Origin: an uncultured Collinsella sp. | Lineage (GTDB): Bacteria; Actinomycetota; Coriobacteriia; Coriobacteriales; Coriobacteriaceae | Direction of reading: 5' to 3' | DNA length: 58,647 nucleotides | Assembly: GCA_900541045.1 (NCBI GenBank) | Contig: UQID01000014.1 | Location: forward strand, 1 to 58,647 | Shown here: piece by piece, positions 9,056 to 18,457 of the stretch | How the letters are laid out: the number at the start of each line of letters is the position of its first letter | How positions within the stretch are numbered: the first letter of the stretch is position 1 | Made by a program: the position numbers and the translations under genes | Notes under the pieces: model-generated | Seen by the model: the letters and a program-made list of their open reading frames with translations, nothing else | Database searches by the model: none | What the model was told of the DNA's origin: nothing

Positions 9056-9970
9056 CTAGTGATACAGCCCCGGCTGGTAGTGATACTCGTTGCTCACGTG
9101 CGGGCACAGCTGCCAAAAGGCGACGGCACTCGCCGCGGCCACGTTGAGCGAATCAACCCCGTGCGCCATCGGAATGCGCACGGCTCGGTCGCAGCCAGCA
9201 ATGGTCTTGGCGCCTAAGCCAGCACCCTCGGTGCCCATAAAGATTGCCAGGCGGTCAATCTCCTGCAGCGCGGGATCGTCCAACGACACCGAATCATCCG
9301 TCAACGCCATGGCGGCACACGAAAACCCGGCATCGTGTAACGCCGCCAGCCCATCATGCGGCCATACGCGCGCCTCGCTGCCAATGCGCGTCCAGGGCAC
9401 CTGGAACACCGTACCCATGCTCACGCGGGCCGAGCGACGATACAGCGGGTCACAGCACGTAGGACTCACCAAAATGCCATCGACGTTCAGCGCAGCCGCC
9501 GAGCGGAAAATCGCGCCGACGTTGGTGTGGTCGACAATGCCCTCGAGCACGCACACGCGCACCGGGCGCTCCCCCGCCGCCTCGACGACGCCGCCCAAGA
9601 ACTCGGCTACCGGAATCTGACGCGGGCGACGGAACGCCGCGAGCGCACCGCGCGTCACGTTAAAGCCCGTCAGCTGCTCCATAAGCTCCATCGAGGCCAC
9701 GAACACGGGAACCGGGCCCGCACCTTCGCGTACCGCCAGGCGCTCAAACAGCGGCATCATCTGGTCGAGCCAGCGTTCGCCCAAAAGAAAGCTCACCGGC
9801 TCGTATCCGGCGCGCACTGCACGCTCGATGACCTTGGCACTCTCGGCGATAAAAATGCCCTTCTGCGGCTCCAGCACGCAGCGAAGCTCACGCTCGGTCA
9901 GTCGCACGTAGGCATCGAGCCGCTCGTCCTCGAGCGAATCGATTCGCAGCACCTCAACGGCATCAGTCAT
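9056..9970 (-). CDS. SpoU/TrmH family RNA 2'-O-methyltransferase
   Basis: A 304-residue SPOUT-class methyltransferase predicted to use S-adenosylmethionine to methylate a ribose in rRNA or tRNA. Seen: an N-terminal substrate-binding part, then the three SpoU motifs: NVGAIFRSAAAL, FMGTEGAGL and IPMAHGVDSLNVAAA. The open frame extends upstream to 10042, but family alignment favours the ATG at 9970 (MTDAVEVLRIDSLEDERL). It is in line with folA and thyA, separated from folA by a hairpin. The exact target nucleotide is unknown. Confidence 0.85.
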   Translation of the reverse strand: MTDAVEVLRIDSLEDERLDAYVRLTERELRCVLEPQKGIFIAESAKVIERAVRAGYEPVSFLLGERWLDQMMPLFERLAVREGAGPVPVFVASMELMEQLTGFNVTRGALAAFRRPRQIPVAEFLGGVVEAAGERPVRVCVLEGIVDHTNVGAIFRSAAALNVDGILVSPTCCDPLYRRSARVSMGTVFQVPWTRIGSEARVWPHDGLAALHDAGFSCAAMALTDDSVSLDDPALQEIDRLAIFMGTEGAGLGAKTIAGCDRAVRIPMAHGVDSLNVAAASAVAFWQLCPHVSNEYHYQPGLYH

Positions 9971-10049
9971 AGCAGCCAGCCCGCCCCCTTCTTTACAGCA
10001 CCTATACAAATATCGGGGCAACGCCATGCGCTGCCCCGCCACTCATTTC

Positions 10050-10080
10050 AACCCGATAATACCGAAGGGATAATCGGGTT
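10050..10080 (-). terminator. Hairpin after folA
   Basis: AACCCGAT / ATCGGGTT stem overlapping the end of folA; no clear T-tract, so a weak terminator or mRNA-end hairpin. Confidence 0.4.
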
Positions 10081-10598
10081 TACGCCTCAACGCGACGATA
10101 CGTCACGAACTCATAATCGAGACCCTCGTCGCCCTCGCCCACGGCAATCGTGGCAACACCGCCACGCCTCGCAATCTCCCACGCGGGATCGGCATCCAGA
10201 TCGGGAAAGTACGTATCCACGTCATGCACGCAATGGTCATGCGTAACCTCGGCCTCGACGCAATACGGCAAGAACTGTCGATACACCTCGCCGCCGCCAA
10301 TCACCCACGCAATGGGCTCATCGGCCACGGCGGCCAAGGCCTCGTCGACGCTATGCACCACGTCGACACCCTCGGCAGCAAAGCTCTCGTCGCGGGTGAG
10401 CACGATATTGCGGCGATTCTTGAGCGGTCGTCCGCCGGGAAAACTCAGAAGTGTCTTGCGTCCCATAATGACCGGGCAACCTTTGGTGCACGCTACAAAA
10501 TGGCGCATATCGGAGCGATTGGACACCACCATATCGCCCTCGCAGCCAATGCCCCAGTCATCGCACACAGCGACAATGGCAGAAAGCTTACACGTCAT
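10080..10598 (-). CDS. folA: Dihydrofolate reductase
   Basis: A 172-residue NADPH-dependent dihydrofolate reductase that regenerates tetrahydrofolate consumed by ThyA. Seen: LSAIVAVCDDWGIG at the N-terminus, the acidic active-site residue in SDMRHF, the cofactor motif MGRKTLLSFPGGRPLKNRRN, and WVIGGGEVYRQFLP. The Met20-loop region is atypical (GCEGDMVVSNRSD instead of the common N-x-LPWHLP type), so substrate-analogue sensitivity may differ. I prefer the ATG at 10598, preceded by TAGGTG, over a GTG at 10607 directly against the thyA stop. It forms a pair with thyA. Confidence 0.88.
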   Translation of the reverse strand: MTCKLSAIVAVCDDWGIGCEGDMVVSNRSDMRHFVACTKGCPVIMGRKTLLSFPGGRPLKNRRNIVLTRDESFAAEGVDVVHSVDEALAAVADEPIAWVIGGGEVYRQFLPYCVEAEVTHDHCVHDVDTYFPDLDADPAWEIARRGGVATIAVGEGDEGLDYEFVTYRRVEA

Positions 10599-10607
10599 GC
10601 GCGTCAC

Positions 10608-11456
10608 CTACACCGCAATGGGTATGTTCTTGACCTGCGGGCCGTGCTCATAGCCCTCAACAATCAGATCATCGGTCGTAAACGCGTAGAAATCATGCAC
10701 ATCGGGGTTGAGCGTTACCTTGGGAGCCGCAAACTGCGGGCGCTCGATAAGCTCGCGGACGATATCGACATGACGGTCGTAAATATGGGCATCGGCGATC
10801 ACGTGCAGCAACTCGCCGGGAATCATATCGACCGACTGCGCAACCATCATCAGCAGAATGGCATACTGGCACACATTCCAGTTGTTCGCGGCCAAAATGT
10901 CCTGGCTACGCTGGTTGAGAATCATGTTGAGCGTCGGTTTGTCATCCTGCGGGCGCTGCGTCACGTTATACGTCACGCTGTAGGCGCACGGATACAGGTG
11001 CATCTCGGACAGATCGCTAAACACATAGGTGTTCGTCATAATGCGGCGGCTGTACGGCGTGTTCTTAAGGTCGTACAGTACGCGGTCCATCTGGTCAAAG
11101 TCACCCTCGGCATAATGGCTCTTCTGGCCAATCTGATACCCGTAGGCCTTGCCGATGGAACCGGTCTCGTCGGCCCACTCATCCCAGATATGGCTGTTGA
11201 GGTCATGCACGTTATTGGACTTCTTCTGATAGATCCATAGGATCTCGTCCATGGCAGATTTGAGGGCCGTACGACGCAGGGTAAGAGCCGGAAACTCCTC
11301 ACGCAGGTCGTAGCGGGCCGTGACACCAAAGTTTTTAATGGTATAGGCAGGGGTGCCATCCTCCCACACCGGGCGGACCTTTTGGCCCTCGGTGGTGGTG
11401 CCATGGTCCAGAATATCGCGGCACATGGTTACAAACTGTTGATCAGCTTTGCTCAT
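10608..11456 (-). CDS. thyA: Thymidylate synthase
   Basis: A 282-residue ThyA-type enzyme making dTMP from dUMP with methylenetetrahydrofolate. Seen: the catalytic cysteine in LYPCAYS (about 156), Arg-rich phosphate-binding SRRIMTNTY, the NQRSQDILAANNWNV block with the Asn/Asp dUMP contacts, and HIYDRHVD. The residue after Cys is Ala rather than the common His, and LGxPFN is replaced by AANNWN, marking a divergent ThyA subgroup. It is transcribed first and folA follows directly, the usual thyA-folA coupling. Confidence 0.95.
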   Translation of the reverse strand: MSKADQQFVTMCRDILDHGTTTEGQKVRPVWEDGTPAYTIKNFGVTARYDLREEFPALTLRRTALKSAMDEILWIYQKKSNNVHDLNSHIWDEWADETGSIGKAYGYQIGQKSHYAEGDFDQMDRVLYDLKNTPYSRRIMTNTYVFSDLSEMHLYPCAYSVTYNVTQRPQDDKPTLNMILNQRSQDILAANNWNVCQYAILLMMVAQSVDMIPGELLHVIADAHIYDRHVDIVRELIERPQFAAPKVTLNPDVHDFYAFTTDDLIVEGYEHGPQVKNIPIAV

Positions 11457-11543
11457 TGACCCTCCTGTCAGTCATCTACAAGCGAGATTCATTGTAGCCC
11501 AGGCGCACGCGGCCCCACAGCCTAAACATAAGCCCTCGTTTTC

Positions 11544-11608
11544 TGACATATGCCAAAAATGCCTTGCGCAAATCTGCGCGTTCGCTATTCTATTGTTGAC
11601 ATATGTCA
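11544..11608 (+). promoter_or_regulatory. Paired palindromic operators and promoter of the DUF134-NifX gene
   Basis: A perfect 12-bp palindrome TGACATATGTCA (11597-11608) and a one-mismatch copy TGACATATGCCA (11544-11555) are 53 bp apart, about five helical turns. Between them is a plausible promoter: TTGCGC (11564-11569), 16-bp spacer, TATTCT (11586-11591). The second site would cover the transcription start. The arrangement suggests autoregulation by the HTH protein encoded immediately downstream; the binding protein is inferred. Confidence 0.6.
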
Positions 11609-11622
11609 GATAAGGAGTGCGC

Positions 11623-12387
11623 ATGGCAGGAAGACGCGAGAAACTGCGCCGCGTCGGAATCATCCCCGAATATCGCGGTTTTACCCCCGATGGCCTGGCG
11701 AGCGGCGATGCCATCGACATGACGGTCGACGAACTCGAGGCGCTGCGCCTGTGCGACCTGGAAGGCCTTAACCAAGAGACCGTCGCACAGCAGATGGGCA
11801 TTGCCCGCGCCACGGTGGCGGCAATCTGCAGCCGCGCGCATCGCAAGGTGGCAAACGCGCTGGTCAACGGACGAGCGCTCATCATCGAGGGCGGCAATAT
11901 CGCGTACTCCCCCATCACCACAGCGACGGCCGCATGGCCAGCAAAGGAGGTCGACACCATGAGGGTGGCAACCACGTACGACAACGGCAACATCTTTATG
12001 CACTTTGGCCGCAGCGAGCAGTTCAAGATCTACGACATTCAGGACGGCAAGGTGCTCAACGAGCAGGTCGTGGGCACCGGCGGCACCGGTCACGGCGCCC
12101 TGGCGGGCCTGCTCGCCAACGGCGGCGTGAACACGCTCATCTGCGGCGGCATCGGCGGTGGCGCCATCAACGCGCTCGCCCAAGCCGGCATCACGGTATA
12201 CGCAGGTGCCCAGGGCAGCTGCGACGCTTGCGTCGAGGCCCTTATCGCCGGCACGCTCGCGCAGAACGGCGAGGCCACGTGCGGCTGCCACGGCCATGAC
12301 CACGATCACGCCCACGAACATGGCGAGTCCTGCAGCTGCCACGGCCATCGCGAGCACGAGGGTCACGAGGGCTGCGGCTGCCACTAA
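11623..12387 (+). CDS. DUF134 HTH domain fused to a NifX/NifB-type FeMo-cofactor domain
   Basis: A 254-residue two-domain protein. Residues about 1-100 match the DUF134 (UPF0251) family: RRVG..P, DELEALRLCDLEGL and a sigma-like helix-turn-helix (ETVAQQMGIARATVAAICSRA). Residues about 105-205 match the dinitrogenase iron-molybdenum cofactor/NifX-like fold: RVATTYDNGNIFMHFGRSEQF, and ICGGIGGGAINAL. The last 45 residues are rich in His and Cys (CGCHGHDHDHAHEH, CGCH end), suggesting a metal site. RBS AAGGAG precedes the ATG at 11623. No nitrogenase genes are nearby; relatives occur beside ORP-type iron-molybdenum or Fe-S proteins. Likely a metal- or cluster-sensing repressor. Confidence 0.85.
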   Translation: MAGRREKLRRVGIIPEYRGFTPDGLASGDAIDMTVDELEALRLCDLEGLNQETVAQQMGIARATVAAICSRAHRKVANALVNGRALIIEGGNIAYSPITTATAAWPAKEVDTMRVATTYDNGNIFMHFGRSEQFKIYDIQDGKVLNEQVVGTGGTGHGALAGLLANGGVNTLICGGIGGGAINALAQAGITVYAGAQGSCDACVEALIAGTLAQNGEATCGCHGHDHDHAHEHGESCSCHGHREHEGHEGCGCH

Positions 12388-12450
12388 CGGCACGGCACCG
12401 CGAGCTCGGGGCGCGACACTGCACGCAACACAACAATCAAAGCCAACAAC

Positions 12451-12482
12451 AAAGGCCAACCGGTAGCTTCCGAGTGGCCTTT
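12451..12482. terminator. Bidirectional terminator between the DUF134-NifX gene and ffh
   Basis: AAAGGCCA / TGGCCTTT outer stem with an inner CCGG/CCG pairing lies between two convergent genes; A-rich and T-rich edges allow function on both strands. Confidence 0.65.
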
Positions 12483-12507
12483 GCCATATCAAGCTGGAAT
12501 TACAGCT

Positions 12508-13983
12508 CTATTTCTTATTATGCATCTGCGCTTCCATCTGGCGCAGCAGCTCCATATCGGATTTGGGACCGCCCGTACCCAGGCCGCCCATGCCGCCCAG
12601 ACCCATAGCGTCCAGGCCAGGGATATTGGGCATGCGCATCCTCTTGCCCTTCTTTCCCTTTTTGCCCTTTTTGCCGCCGGCATGTGCCTGATTGGCCATC
12701 GTGCGCATGCGGCCCATCATCTTATTCATCTCGCCCCACTGCTTCATAAGGCTGTTGACCTCAGTGGGCGTCACGCCGGCTCCCTTGGCAATGCGGGCGC
12801 GGCGCTGGCCGTTGATGATGGAGGGACGCAGGCGCTCCTCCTTGGTCATCGACATGATGATGGCCTCGTTCTTATCGAAGATGCCCTCGTCCAGGTTGCC
12901 GCCCATTTGGTTAAGCGCGCGCTGGCCACCGGGGAGCATGCCCAGGATGCCCTTCATGCCGCCCATCTTCTTGACGGCTTTCATCTGGTCGAGCATGTCG
13001 TTCATGGTAAAGCCCTCGCGCAGCATACGCTCGGCAGCCTCGAGCTGCTCTGCATCGGCTGCCTCCTGGGCTTTCTCGATAATACCGACAACATCGCCCA
13101 TGCCCAGAATGCGCTTGGCCATGCGATCGGGATAGAACGGCTCAAGCGAATCGGGTTTCTCGCCCATGCTCACAAACTTGATGGGCTTGCCGGTCACCTG
13201 GCGCACCGAAAGTGCGCCGCCGCCACGGGCATCGCCGTCGAGCTTGGAGATAATCACGCCATCAAAGTCGGTGCGCTCGGCAAACGTCGAGACCACGTTG
13301 ACGATGTCCTGGCCGGTCATGGCGTCGACGACCATCAAAACCTGGTCAGGCTTGACGGCCTTCTTGATGTCGACGGCCTCCTGCATCATCTGCTCGTCGA
13401 TCTGAAGACGACCGGCGGTATCGACGATGACCACGTCACGCAGGTGGTCGACGGCCTCCTGAATGGCGCCCTTGGCAATGTCGACCGGGTGCGCGCCGTC
13501 GCCGCGGAAGACCGGCACACCGATCTCGCCACCGAGCGTGGCCAGCTGGTCGGCAGCGGCGGGGCGGTAGACGTCGCACGCGGCGAGCAGCGGCGAGCGG
13601 CCCTGCTTCTTGAGCAGGTAGGCAAGCTTTACGGCAGCCGTGGTCTTACCGGAGCCCTGTAGGCCCACGAGCATGATGACATTGGGGATGCGGTTGCTAA
13701 AGACGAGCTTGCTCTCGGTGGAGCCGAGCATTTCGGTGAGCTCGTCGAGCACGATCTTGACGACGTTTTGCGCCGGCGACAGCGACTCCATGACCTCGGC
13801 GGTCATGCAGCGCTCCTTGGTCTTGGCGACAAACTCCTTAACGACCTTAAAGTTGACGTCGGCCTCGAGCAGCGCCATGCGGATGTCGCGCATGGCAGAA
13901 GTAATATCGGCCTCGGTCAGCTTACCCTTGCCGCGCAGGCGGTCAAATGTGTCGTTGAGGCGATCGCTCAGGGAATCAAACAC
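12508..13983 (-). CDS. ffh: Signal recognition particle protein Ffh (SRP54)
   Basis: A 491-residue GTPase that binds signal sequences and 4.5S/SRP RNA and hands ribosomes to FtsY. Seen: N domain, G1 motif GLQGSGKTTAAVKLA (about 108), DTAGRLQ, the TKLDGDARGG-type G4 region (SKLDGDARGG), and the Met-rich M domain (MGGMKGILGMLPG). The C-terminal tail is extended, with a KKGKKGKKGKRMR basic run and a Gly-rich segment (GLGGMGGLGTGG). It is the last gene of the cluster, 10 bases after ftsY. Confidence 0.97.
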   Translation of the reverse strand: MFDSLSDRLNDTFDRLRGKGKLTEADITSAMRDIRMALLEADVNFKVVKEFVAKTKERCMTAEVMESLSPAQNVVKIVLDELTEMLGSTESKLVFSNRIPNVIMLVGLQGSGKTTAAVKLAYLLKKQGRSPLLAACDVYRPAAADQLATLGGEIGVPVFRGDGAHPVDIAKGAIQEAVDHLRDVVIVDTAGRLQIDEQMMQEAVDIKKAVKPDQVLMVVDAMTGQDIVNVVSTFAERTDFDGVIISKLDGDARGGGALSVRQVTGKPIKFVSMGEKPDSLEPFYPDRMAKRILGMGDVVGIIEKAQEAADAEQLEAAERMLREGFTMNDMLDQMKAVKKMGGMKGILGMLPGGQRALNQMGGNLDEGIFDKNEAIIMSMTKEERLRPSIINGQRRARIAKGAGVTPTEVNSLMKQWGEMNKMMGRMRTMANQAHAGGKKGKKGKKGKRMRMPNIPGLDAMGLGGMGGLGTGGPKSDMELLRQMEAQMHNKK

Positions 13984-13993
13984 TGGTTACTCC

Positions 13994-14911
13994 TTAGTTG
14001 GACTCGCCCACCAGGGCGCGGCAGAAATCTTTGGCGTTAAACTCCTGCAGGTCATCGACCTGCTCGCCCACGCCGATGCGTAGGATCGGGAGCTTGAGCT
14101 TCTCGGCCACGGCCATGGCGATACCGCCCTTAGCCGTGCCGTCGAGCTTAGTCATGATAATACCGTCCAGGCCCAGCGCCTCGTTAAACTCGAGCGCCTG
14201 GTTCAGACCGTTCTGACCAGTGGCGGCATCGATCACAAGCACGACCGAGACCGGCATGGGACCGGCGGCCATATTGGCGGCGCGCTTACGAGTCACATTG
14301 ACCACCTTAGCGAGCTCGCGCATGAGCTCGGGGCTCGTGTGCAGACGACCGGCGGTATCAATGAGCACCAGGTCGCTGCCGCGCTTATCGGCCTCGTCGA
14401 GCACGTCATAGCACACGCTCGCCGGATCGGAACCGCGGTCACGCTTGATAACCGGTACGCCGGCACGCTGACCCCACACATCGAGCTGCTCGATAGCGGC
14501 GGCGCGGAAGGTGTCGGCCGAACCGATGACCACGTTCTTGCCGCGGGCGGCCATGGCGCTCGCAATCTTGCCGACCGTGGTGGTCTTGCCGGCGCCGTTA
14601 ATGCCCACAAACAGCACGCAGCTCGGCGTATCGGAAAACGGGTCGCACTCAACAGGCACAAAATGACCCTCGAGCTGCTCGGCCAGGGCGCGGCGAAGTT
14701 GCGGGGCGGTCTTGAGGTTCTTCTTGGCGGCGGCGTCGCGCAGGTCATCGGAGACCTGAATGGCGACCTCGGCACCCATGTCACCCATGACGAGGGTGTC
14801 CTCAAGATCCTCCCAAAAATCCTCGTCGACCTCGCCGCCAAAGTAGAAGACCTCGTTGAGGGCCTCGCGGCTGCGCTCAAGTCCGCGCGAGAGAGCATCG
14901 AAGAATCCCAT
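13994..14911 (-). CDS. ftsY: SRP receptor FtsY
   Basis: A 305-residue NG-domain GTPase, the membrane-side receptor for Ffh-ribosome complexes. Seen: G1 GINGAGKTTTVGKIA (about 103), DTFRAAA (G2), DTAGRLH (G3), TKLDGTAKGG (G4) and the closing GVGEQVDDL. It lacks the long acidic A domain of the E. coli protein, as is common in Gram-positive groups. Its ATG overlaps the smc stop (TAATG), so the two are translationally coupled. Confidence 0.97.
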   Translation of the reverse strand: MGFFDALSRGLERSREALNEVFYFGGEVDEDFWEDLEDTLVMGDMGAEVAIQVSDDLRDAAAKKNLKTAPQLRRALAEQLEGHFVPVECDPFSDTPSCVLFVGINGAGKTTTVGKIASAMAARGKNVVIGSADTFRAAAIEQLDVWGQRAGVPVIKRDRGSDPASVCYDVLDEADKRGSDLVLIDTAGRLHTSPELMRELAKVVNVTRKRAANMAAGPMPVSVVLVIDAATGQNGLNQALEFNEALGLDGIIMTKLDGTAKGGIAMAVAEKLKLPILRIGVGEQVDDLQEFNAKDFCRALVGESN

Positions 14912-17900
14912 TATGCATTCACGACCTTTCCGGTTTCGCGATCGAGTTTTTGCGAGACGACGCGACTGACGCCGTCGGCTTGCATCGAGACGCCATAGAG
15001 AACGTCAGCATCCTCCATAGTACGGCGCTGATGCGAGATTACCAAGAGCTGCGTATCGGAACGCAGCACATCGAGAGCACCGATGAGCTTGGACAGGTTG
15101 GCGTCGTCGAGCGCCGCCTCGACCTCGTCCAGCACATAGAACGGCACCGTACGCGTGCGATACACGGCAAAGAGCAGGGCGAGCGCCGTCAGGCTCTTCT
15201 CGCCGCCCGACATGAGCATCATCTTGGTGATGCGTTTGCCGCGCGGCTGCGCCACGACCTCAATGCCCGTCTCGGCCGGATGCTCGGGATCGGTCATCTC
15301 AAGGTGAGCCTGACCGCCCGGGAAGAGCATGGCGAAGATCTCGCGGAAGTTCGCGTCGACCTTCTCAAACGTCACCAGGAACGCCTTGCGCATCTTGCGG
15401 TCGATCGCCACGGTGATCTTGGTGAGCGCCTTGCGCGCGCTCTCCAGATCGGCCAGTTGCTCCTCGATGTAGTCGGCGCGGCGCTTGAGCTGCTCGTACT
15501 CCTCCATGGCGACCTGGTTCACAGGGCCCAGGTTGTTGATCTGGCGCACGAGTTGGTTAAGCTCACGCTCGGCGGCGTCGCGATCGGTGGGCGCCGGCAA
15601 CATGAGCGCTTCCTCGAGCACCGTGGTACCGTCGGCGGTGATGGCCTTGATGGCAGCCTCGACCTGCACCTCGAGCTTGCCGCGTGCGACCTTGAACTCG
15701 TTTTGCGTCGCGGTGGCGGCATCGACCCGCTCCTTGGCGCGGGCGACCTCGGTCTTGGCGTCCTCGATGGTCTTCTTCAGTGAAGCCGAGTCCGCCTCCT
15801 CGAGCGAAGCCTGGTCACGCAGACGCGCAGCCCAGTCCGAGGCGCGCTCCAACAGGGCAGAATAGCGCTCGTGCATAGGATCGACGCGAAGGCGCAGCAG
15901 CTCGAGCGAGCGCGAAGCCTGACGCGTCCCGCGGATACGACGGTCGATACCCTCCAGACGATGCTCAAGATCAGGCACGCGGCCCTTCAGCGAACGCAGG
16001 CGCTCACTCGTCTGAGCCAGGCGCACCTTTGCATCGGCAAGCTTTCCGGCGGCCTCGGAATCGTCGCGACGCACGCGATCGAGCTCGTCGTTGGCCTCGG
16101 CAATCTGCAAGCCTAAGTCGCTCGCCTGCGCACGGGCCTCGTCACGCGAACGAGTGAGCTCGTCCACGCGCGGACGTGCGGCACGAACGGCCTCGGCAGC
16201 CTGCTCGCGGCGCTTGGAAATACGCACGCGCTCGACCTCGGCGTTGTTGGCACTCTGCTCCAGGCGGCCGATCTCGGACAGCAGGGAGCGACGCTCGCCC
16301 TCAAGGCGGGCAATCTCGCCGGCAGCATCGCCCTCGGCAGCACGGGCCTCCTCAACGGCCGCATTGGCCTCGACGACCTGATCAGAAACATACTCAAACG
16401 CGGCAGCAAGATCGGGCTCCAGGCCTTCCAGCTCGCGGATACGACGCTTGCGCTCCAGGGCGCCCGAAGCCTCACCGGCATCAAGCCCCACGCGAACCAG
16501 GCCGCCGCAGGCAACGCGTGCGCCATCGGGAGTCACATAGGTCACGCCATCAACGACCGGCGCGGACAGCGCGGCAGCCAAGTCATCGACCACGTAATAG
16601 TCGCCGAGCAATGCCTCGACGACCGGACCGTAGCCCGCACGCACGGACAGACGATCAACAAGACGGGTACCGGCGGCACCCTCGGCGACCGCAGAGCCAC
16701 TCACGCTGCGCGCCACCAGCAGCGCCTCGCCCGAGGCCTTCTTTTGGTCCAGAGCCGCACGACCGGCACGCTCAAGTGCAGCAGCGTTATCGAACAACAG
16801 GGCATCGATATCGCCGGCGAGCAGTTGCTCAACCAGGCCCTCAAGCTCACGCGGTGCCTCGAGCACATCGCCCAGACGGCCCGAGACGTCGTCGCCCAGC
16901 GCGCCCACCAGACGGCTAACGAGCGGCGAGCTGTCGGCCATGCGAGCATCGAGCTTCTTTTGGCTCGCGAGCTCCGAGCGCACCTCGGACAGCTTGTTGC
17001 GCGCCTCGCTCTCGCGGGCACGCAGGTCCTTGAGGGCAGCGCGTGCCGTCTCGGTAGCCTCGCGCGCATCGCACTGGGCTTGACGAGCCTGGTCGAGCGC
17101 GCCTTCGAGCTCCTCAGCACGGTTGCGGCGGCTATCAAGCGATGCCGTGACCTCCTCGAGCTGCTCATCGATCTGCTCCAGGCGCGAGGCATACATGTTG
17201 TCCTCGACCTCGGCGTTGCTCAGCGAGTCCTTCACCTTGGCGAGCTCGAGCGCGGCGTTATCGGCCACACGCTGCACATCGCGCTGCTCGCGCGTGAGCT
17301 GCGAAATCTGCGCATCGAGCGCAACGCGACGCTCGTGGAGCTCGGCGGCGGCAGGACCAGCGGCGTCAACGTCCTCCTGGGCCTGCATATGCGCGCCGGT
17401 CACTTCCTCGAGCTGGGCACGCGCATCCTCGAGCTCCTCGACCACGCGACGACGCTGATGCTCGGAGCTCGAGATCTGGCCGCGCATGTCGGACAGGCGC
17501 GACACCATGTTGTGGCCCTTTTCCTCGAGCAGGCGCATGTCGGAGTTAATGCGGCCGACAACGTCTTGCATATGACGGCGCTGCTCGCCCAAATCGCCCA
17601 CAAACAGGCCCTTTTCCTCGAGCATAACTTGGAGCTTCTCGAGCTCGCGCTCTTTCTCGCCCAGGCGGTATTGCGCAAGCTCAAGCTCGGCGGCGCCCTC
17701 CTTAGAGCGGCTCTCCAGGTCGTTCCACTGCGATTGCAGCGAACGCAGCTCGTCGACGGCCAGCATCTGCGTAAGCTCGTTCGCGCGCGAGGACAGTTCT
17801 TTGTACTTGCGCGCGCGATCGACCTGACGCTCCAGCGGCCGCAGCTGACGGGCAATCTCCTTATTGATGTCGCGGGCACGGGTCAGGTGCTCGTCCATCG

Positions 17901-18447
17901 ATTTAATCTTTTTGAGCGCACGTTCCTTGCGACGCTTGTGTTTGGAGATGCCGGCGGCCTCCTCAATGAGGGCACGGCGCTCCTCGGGGCGGCTCTGCAA
18001 AATGGCATCGAGCTTGCCCTGGCTAATGATGGAATGCGTATCCTTGCCCAGCCCCGAGTCGTGCAGGATGTCCTGAATGTCCATCAGGCGGCACGGGCTC
18101 GAGTTGATGAGGTACTCGCTTTCGCCCGAGCGGTACATACGACGGGTGATGGCGACCTCGTCAAAGTCGACGGGCAGCATATGGTCCGAGTTATCGAGCA
18201 CCAGCGTGACCTCGGCCACGCCCACCGGCTTGCGCGCCGACGAGCCCGAGAAAATGACGTCTTCCATGGCCTGGCCGCGCAGCTGCTTGGCGCTCTGCTC
18301 GCCCAGGACCCACAGAATCGAGTCGGATATGTTCGATTTTCCCGAGCCGTTGGGACCGACGATGACGGTTAGGCCCGGCTCAAACGTCATATGGGCGCGG
18401 TCGGCAAACGACTTGAACCCTTTGAGCGTGAGGGACTTGAGATACAC
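14911..18447 (-). CDS. smc: Chromosome segregation ATPase SMC
   Basis: An 1178-residue SMC protein forming the condensin core with ScpA/ScpB. Seen: Walker A GPNGSGKSN (31-39), Q-loop and first coiled coil (about 170-500), a hinge (about 505-660, with VGALGDDVSGRLGDV and GLVRVG), second coiled coil (to about 1010), signature LMSGGEKSLTALAL (about 1077) and Walker B YVLDEVEAALDD. Length is normal. It lies between rnc (11 bases upstream) and ftsY (overlap), the rnc-smc-ftsY order seen in many Gram-positive bacteria. Confidence 0.97.
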   Translation of the reverse strand: MYLKSLTLKGFKSFADRAHMTFEPGLTVIVGPNGSGKSNISDSILWVLGEQSAKQLRGQAMEDVIFSGSSARKPVGVAEVTLVLDNSDHMLPVDFDEVAITRRMYRSGESEYLINSSPCRLMDIQDILHDSGLGKDTHSIISQGKLDAILQSRPEERRALIEEAAGISKHKRRKERALKKIKSMDEHLTRARDINKEIARQLRPLERQVDRARKYKELSSRANELTQMLAVDELRSLQSQWNDLESRSKEGAAELELAQYRLGEKERELEKLQVMLEEKGLFVGDLGEQRRHMQDVVGRINSDMRLLEEKGHNMVSRLSDMRGQISSSEHQRRRVVEELEDARAQLEEVTGAHMQAQEDVDAAGPAAAELHERRVALDAQISQLTREQRDVQRVADNAALELAKVKDSLSNAEVEDNMYASRLEQIDEQLEEVTASLDSRRNRAEELEGALDQARQAQCDAREATETARAALKDLRARESEARNKLSEVRSELASQKKLDARMADSSPLVSRLVGALGDDVSGRLGDVLEAPRELEGLVEQLLAGDIDALLFDNAAALERAGRAALDQKKASGEALLVARSVSGSAVAEGAAGTRLVDRLSVRAGYGPVVEALLGDYYVVDDLAAALSAPVVDGVTYVTPDGARVACGGLVRVGLDAGEASGALERKRRIRELEGLEPDLAAAFEYVSDQVVEANAAVEEARAAEGDAAGEIARLEGERRSLLSEIGRLEQSANNAEVERVRISKRREQAAEAVRAARPRVDELTRSRDEARAQASDLGLQIAEANDELDRVRRDDSEAAGKLADAKVRLAQTSERLRSLKGRVPDLEHRLEGIDRRIRGTRQASRSLELLRLRVDPMHERYSALLERASDWAARLRDQASLEEADSASLKKTIEDAKTEVARAKERVDAATATQNEFKVARGKLEVQVEAAIKAITADGTTVLEEALMLPAPTDRDAAERELNQLVRQINNLGPVNQVAMEEYEQLKRRADYIEEQLADLESARKALTKITVAIDRKMRKAFLVTFEKVDANFREIFAMLFPGGQAHLEMTDPEHPAETGIEVVAQPRGKRITKMMLMSGGEKSLTALALLFAVYRTRTVPFYVLDEVEAALDDANLSKLIGALDVLRSDTQLLVISHQRRTMEDADVLYGVSMQADGVSRVVSQKLDRETGKVVNA

Positions 18448-18457
18448 GGTTCCTCGC

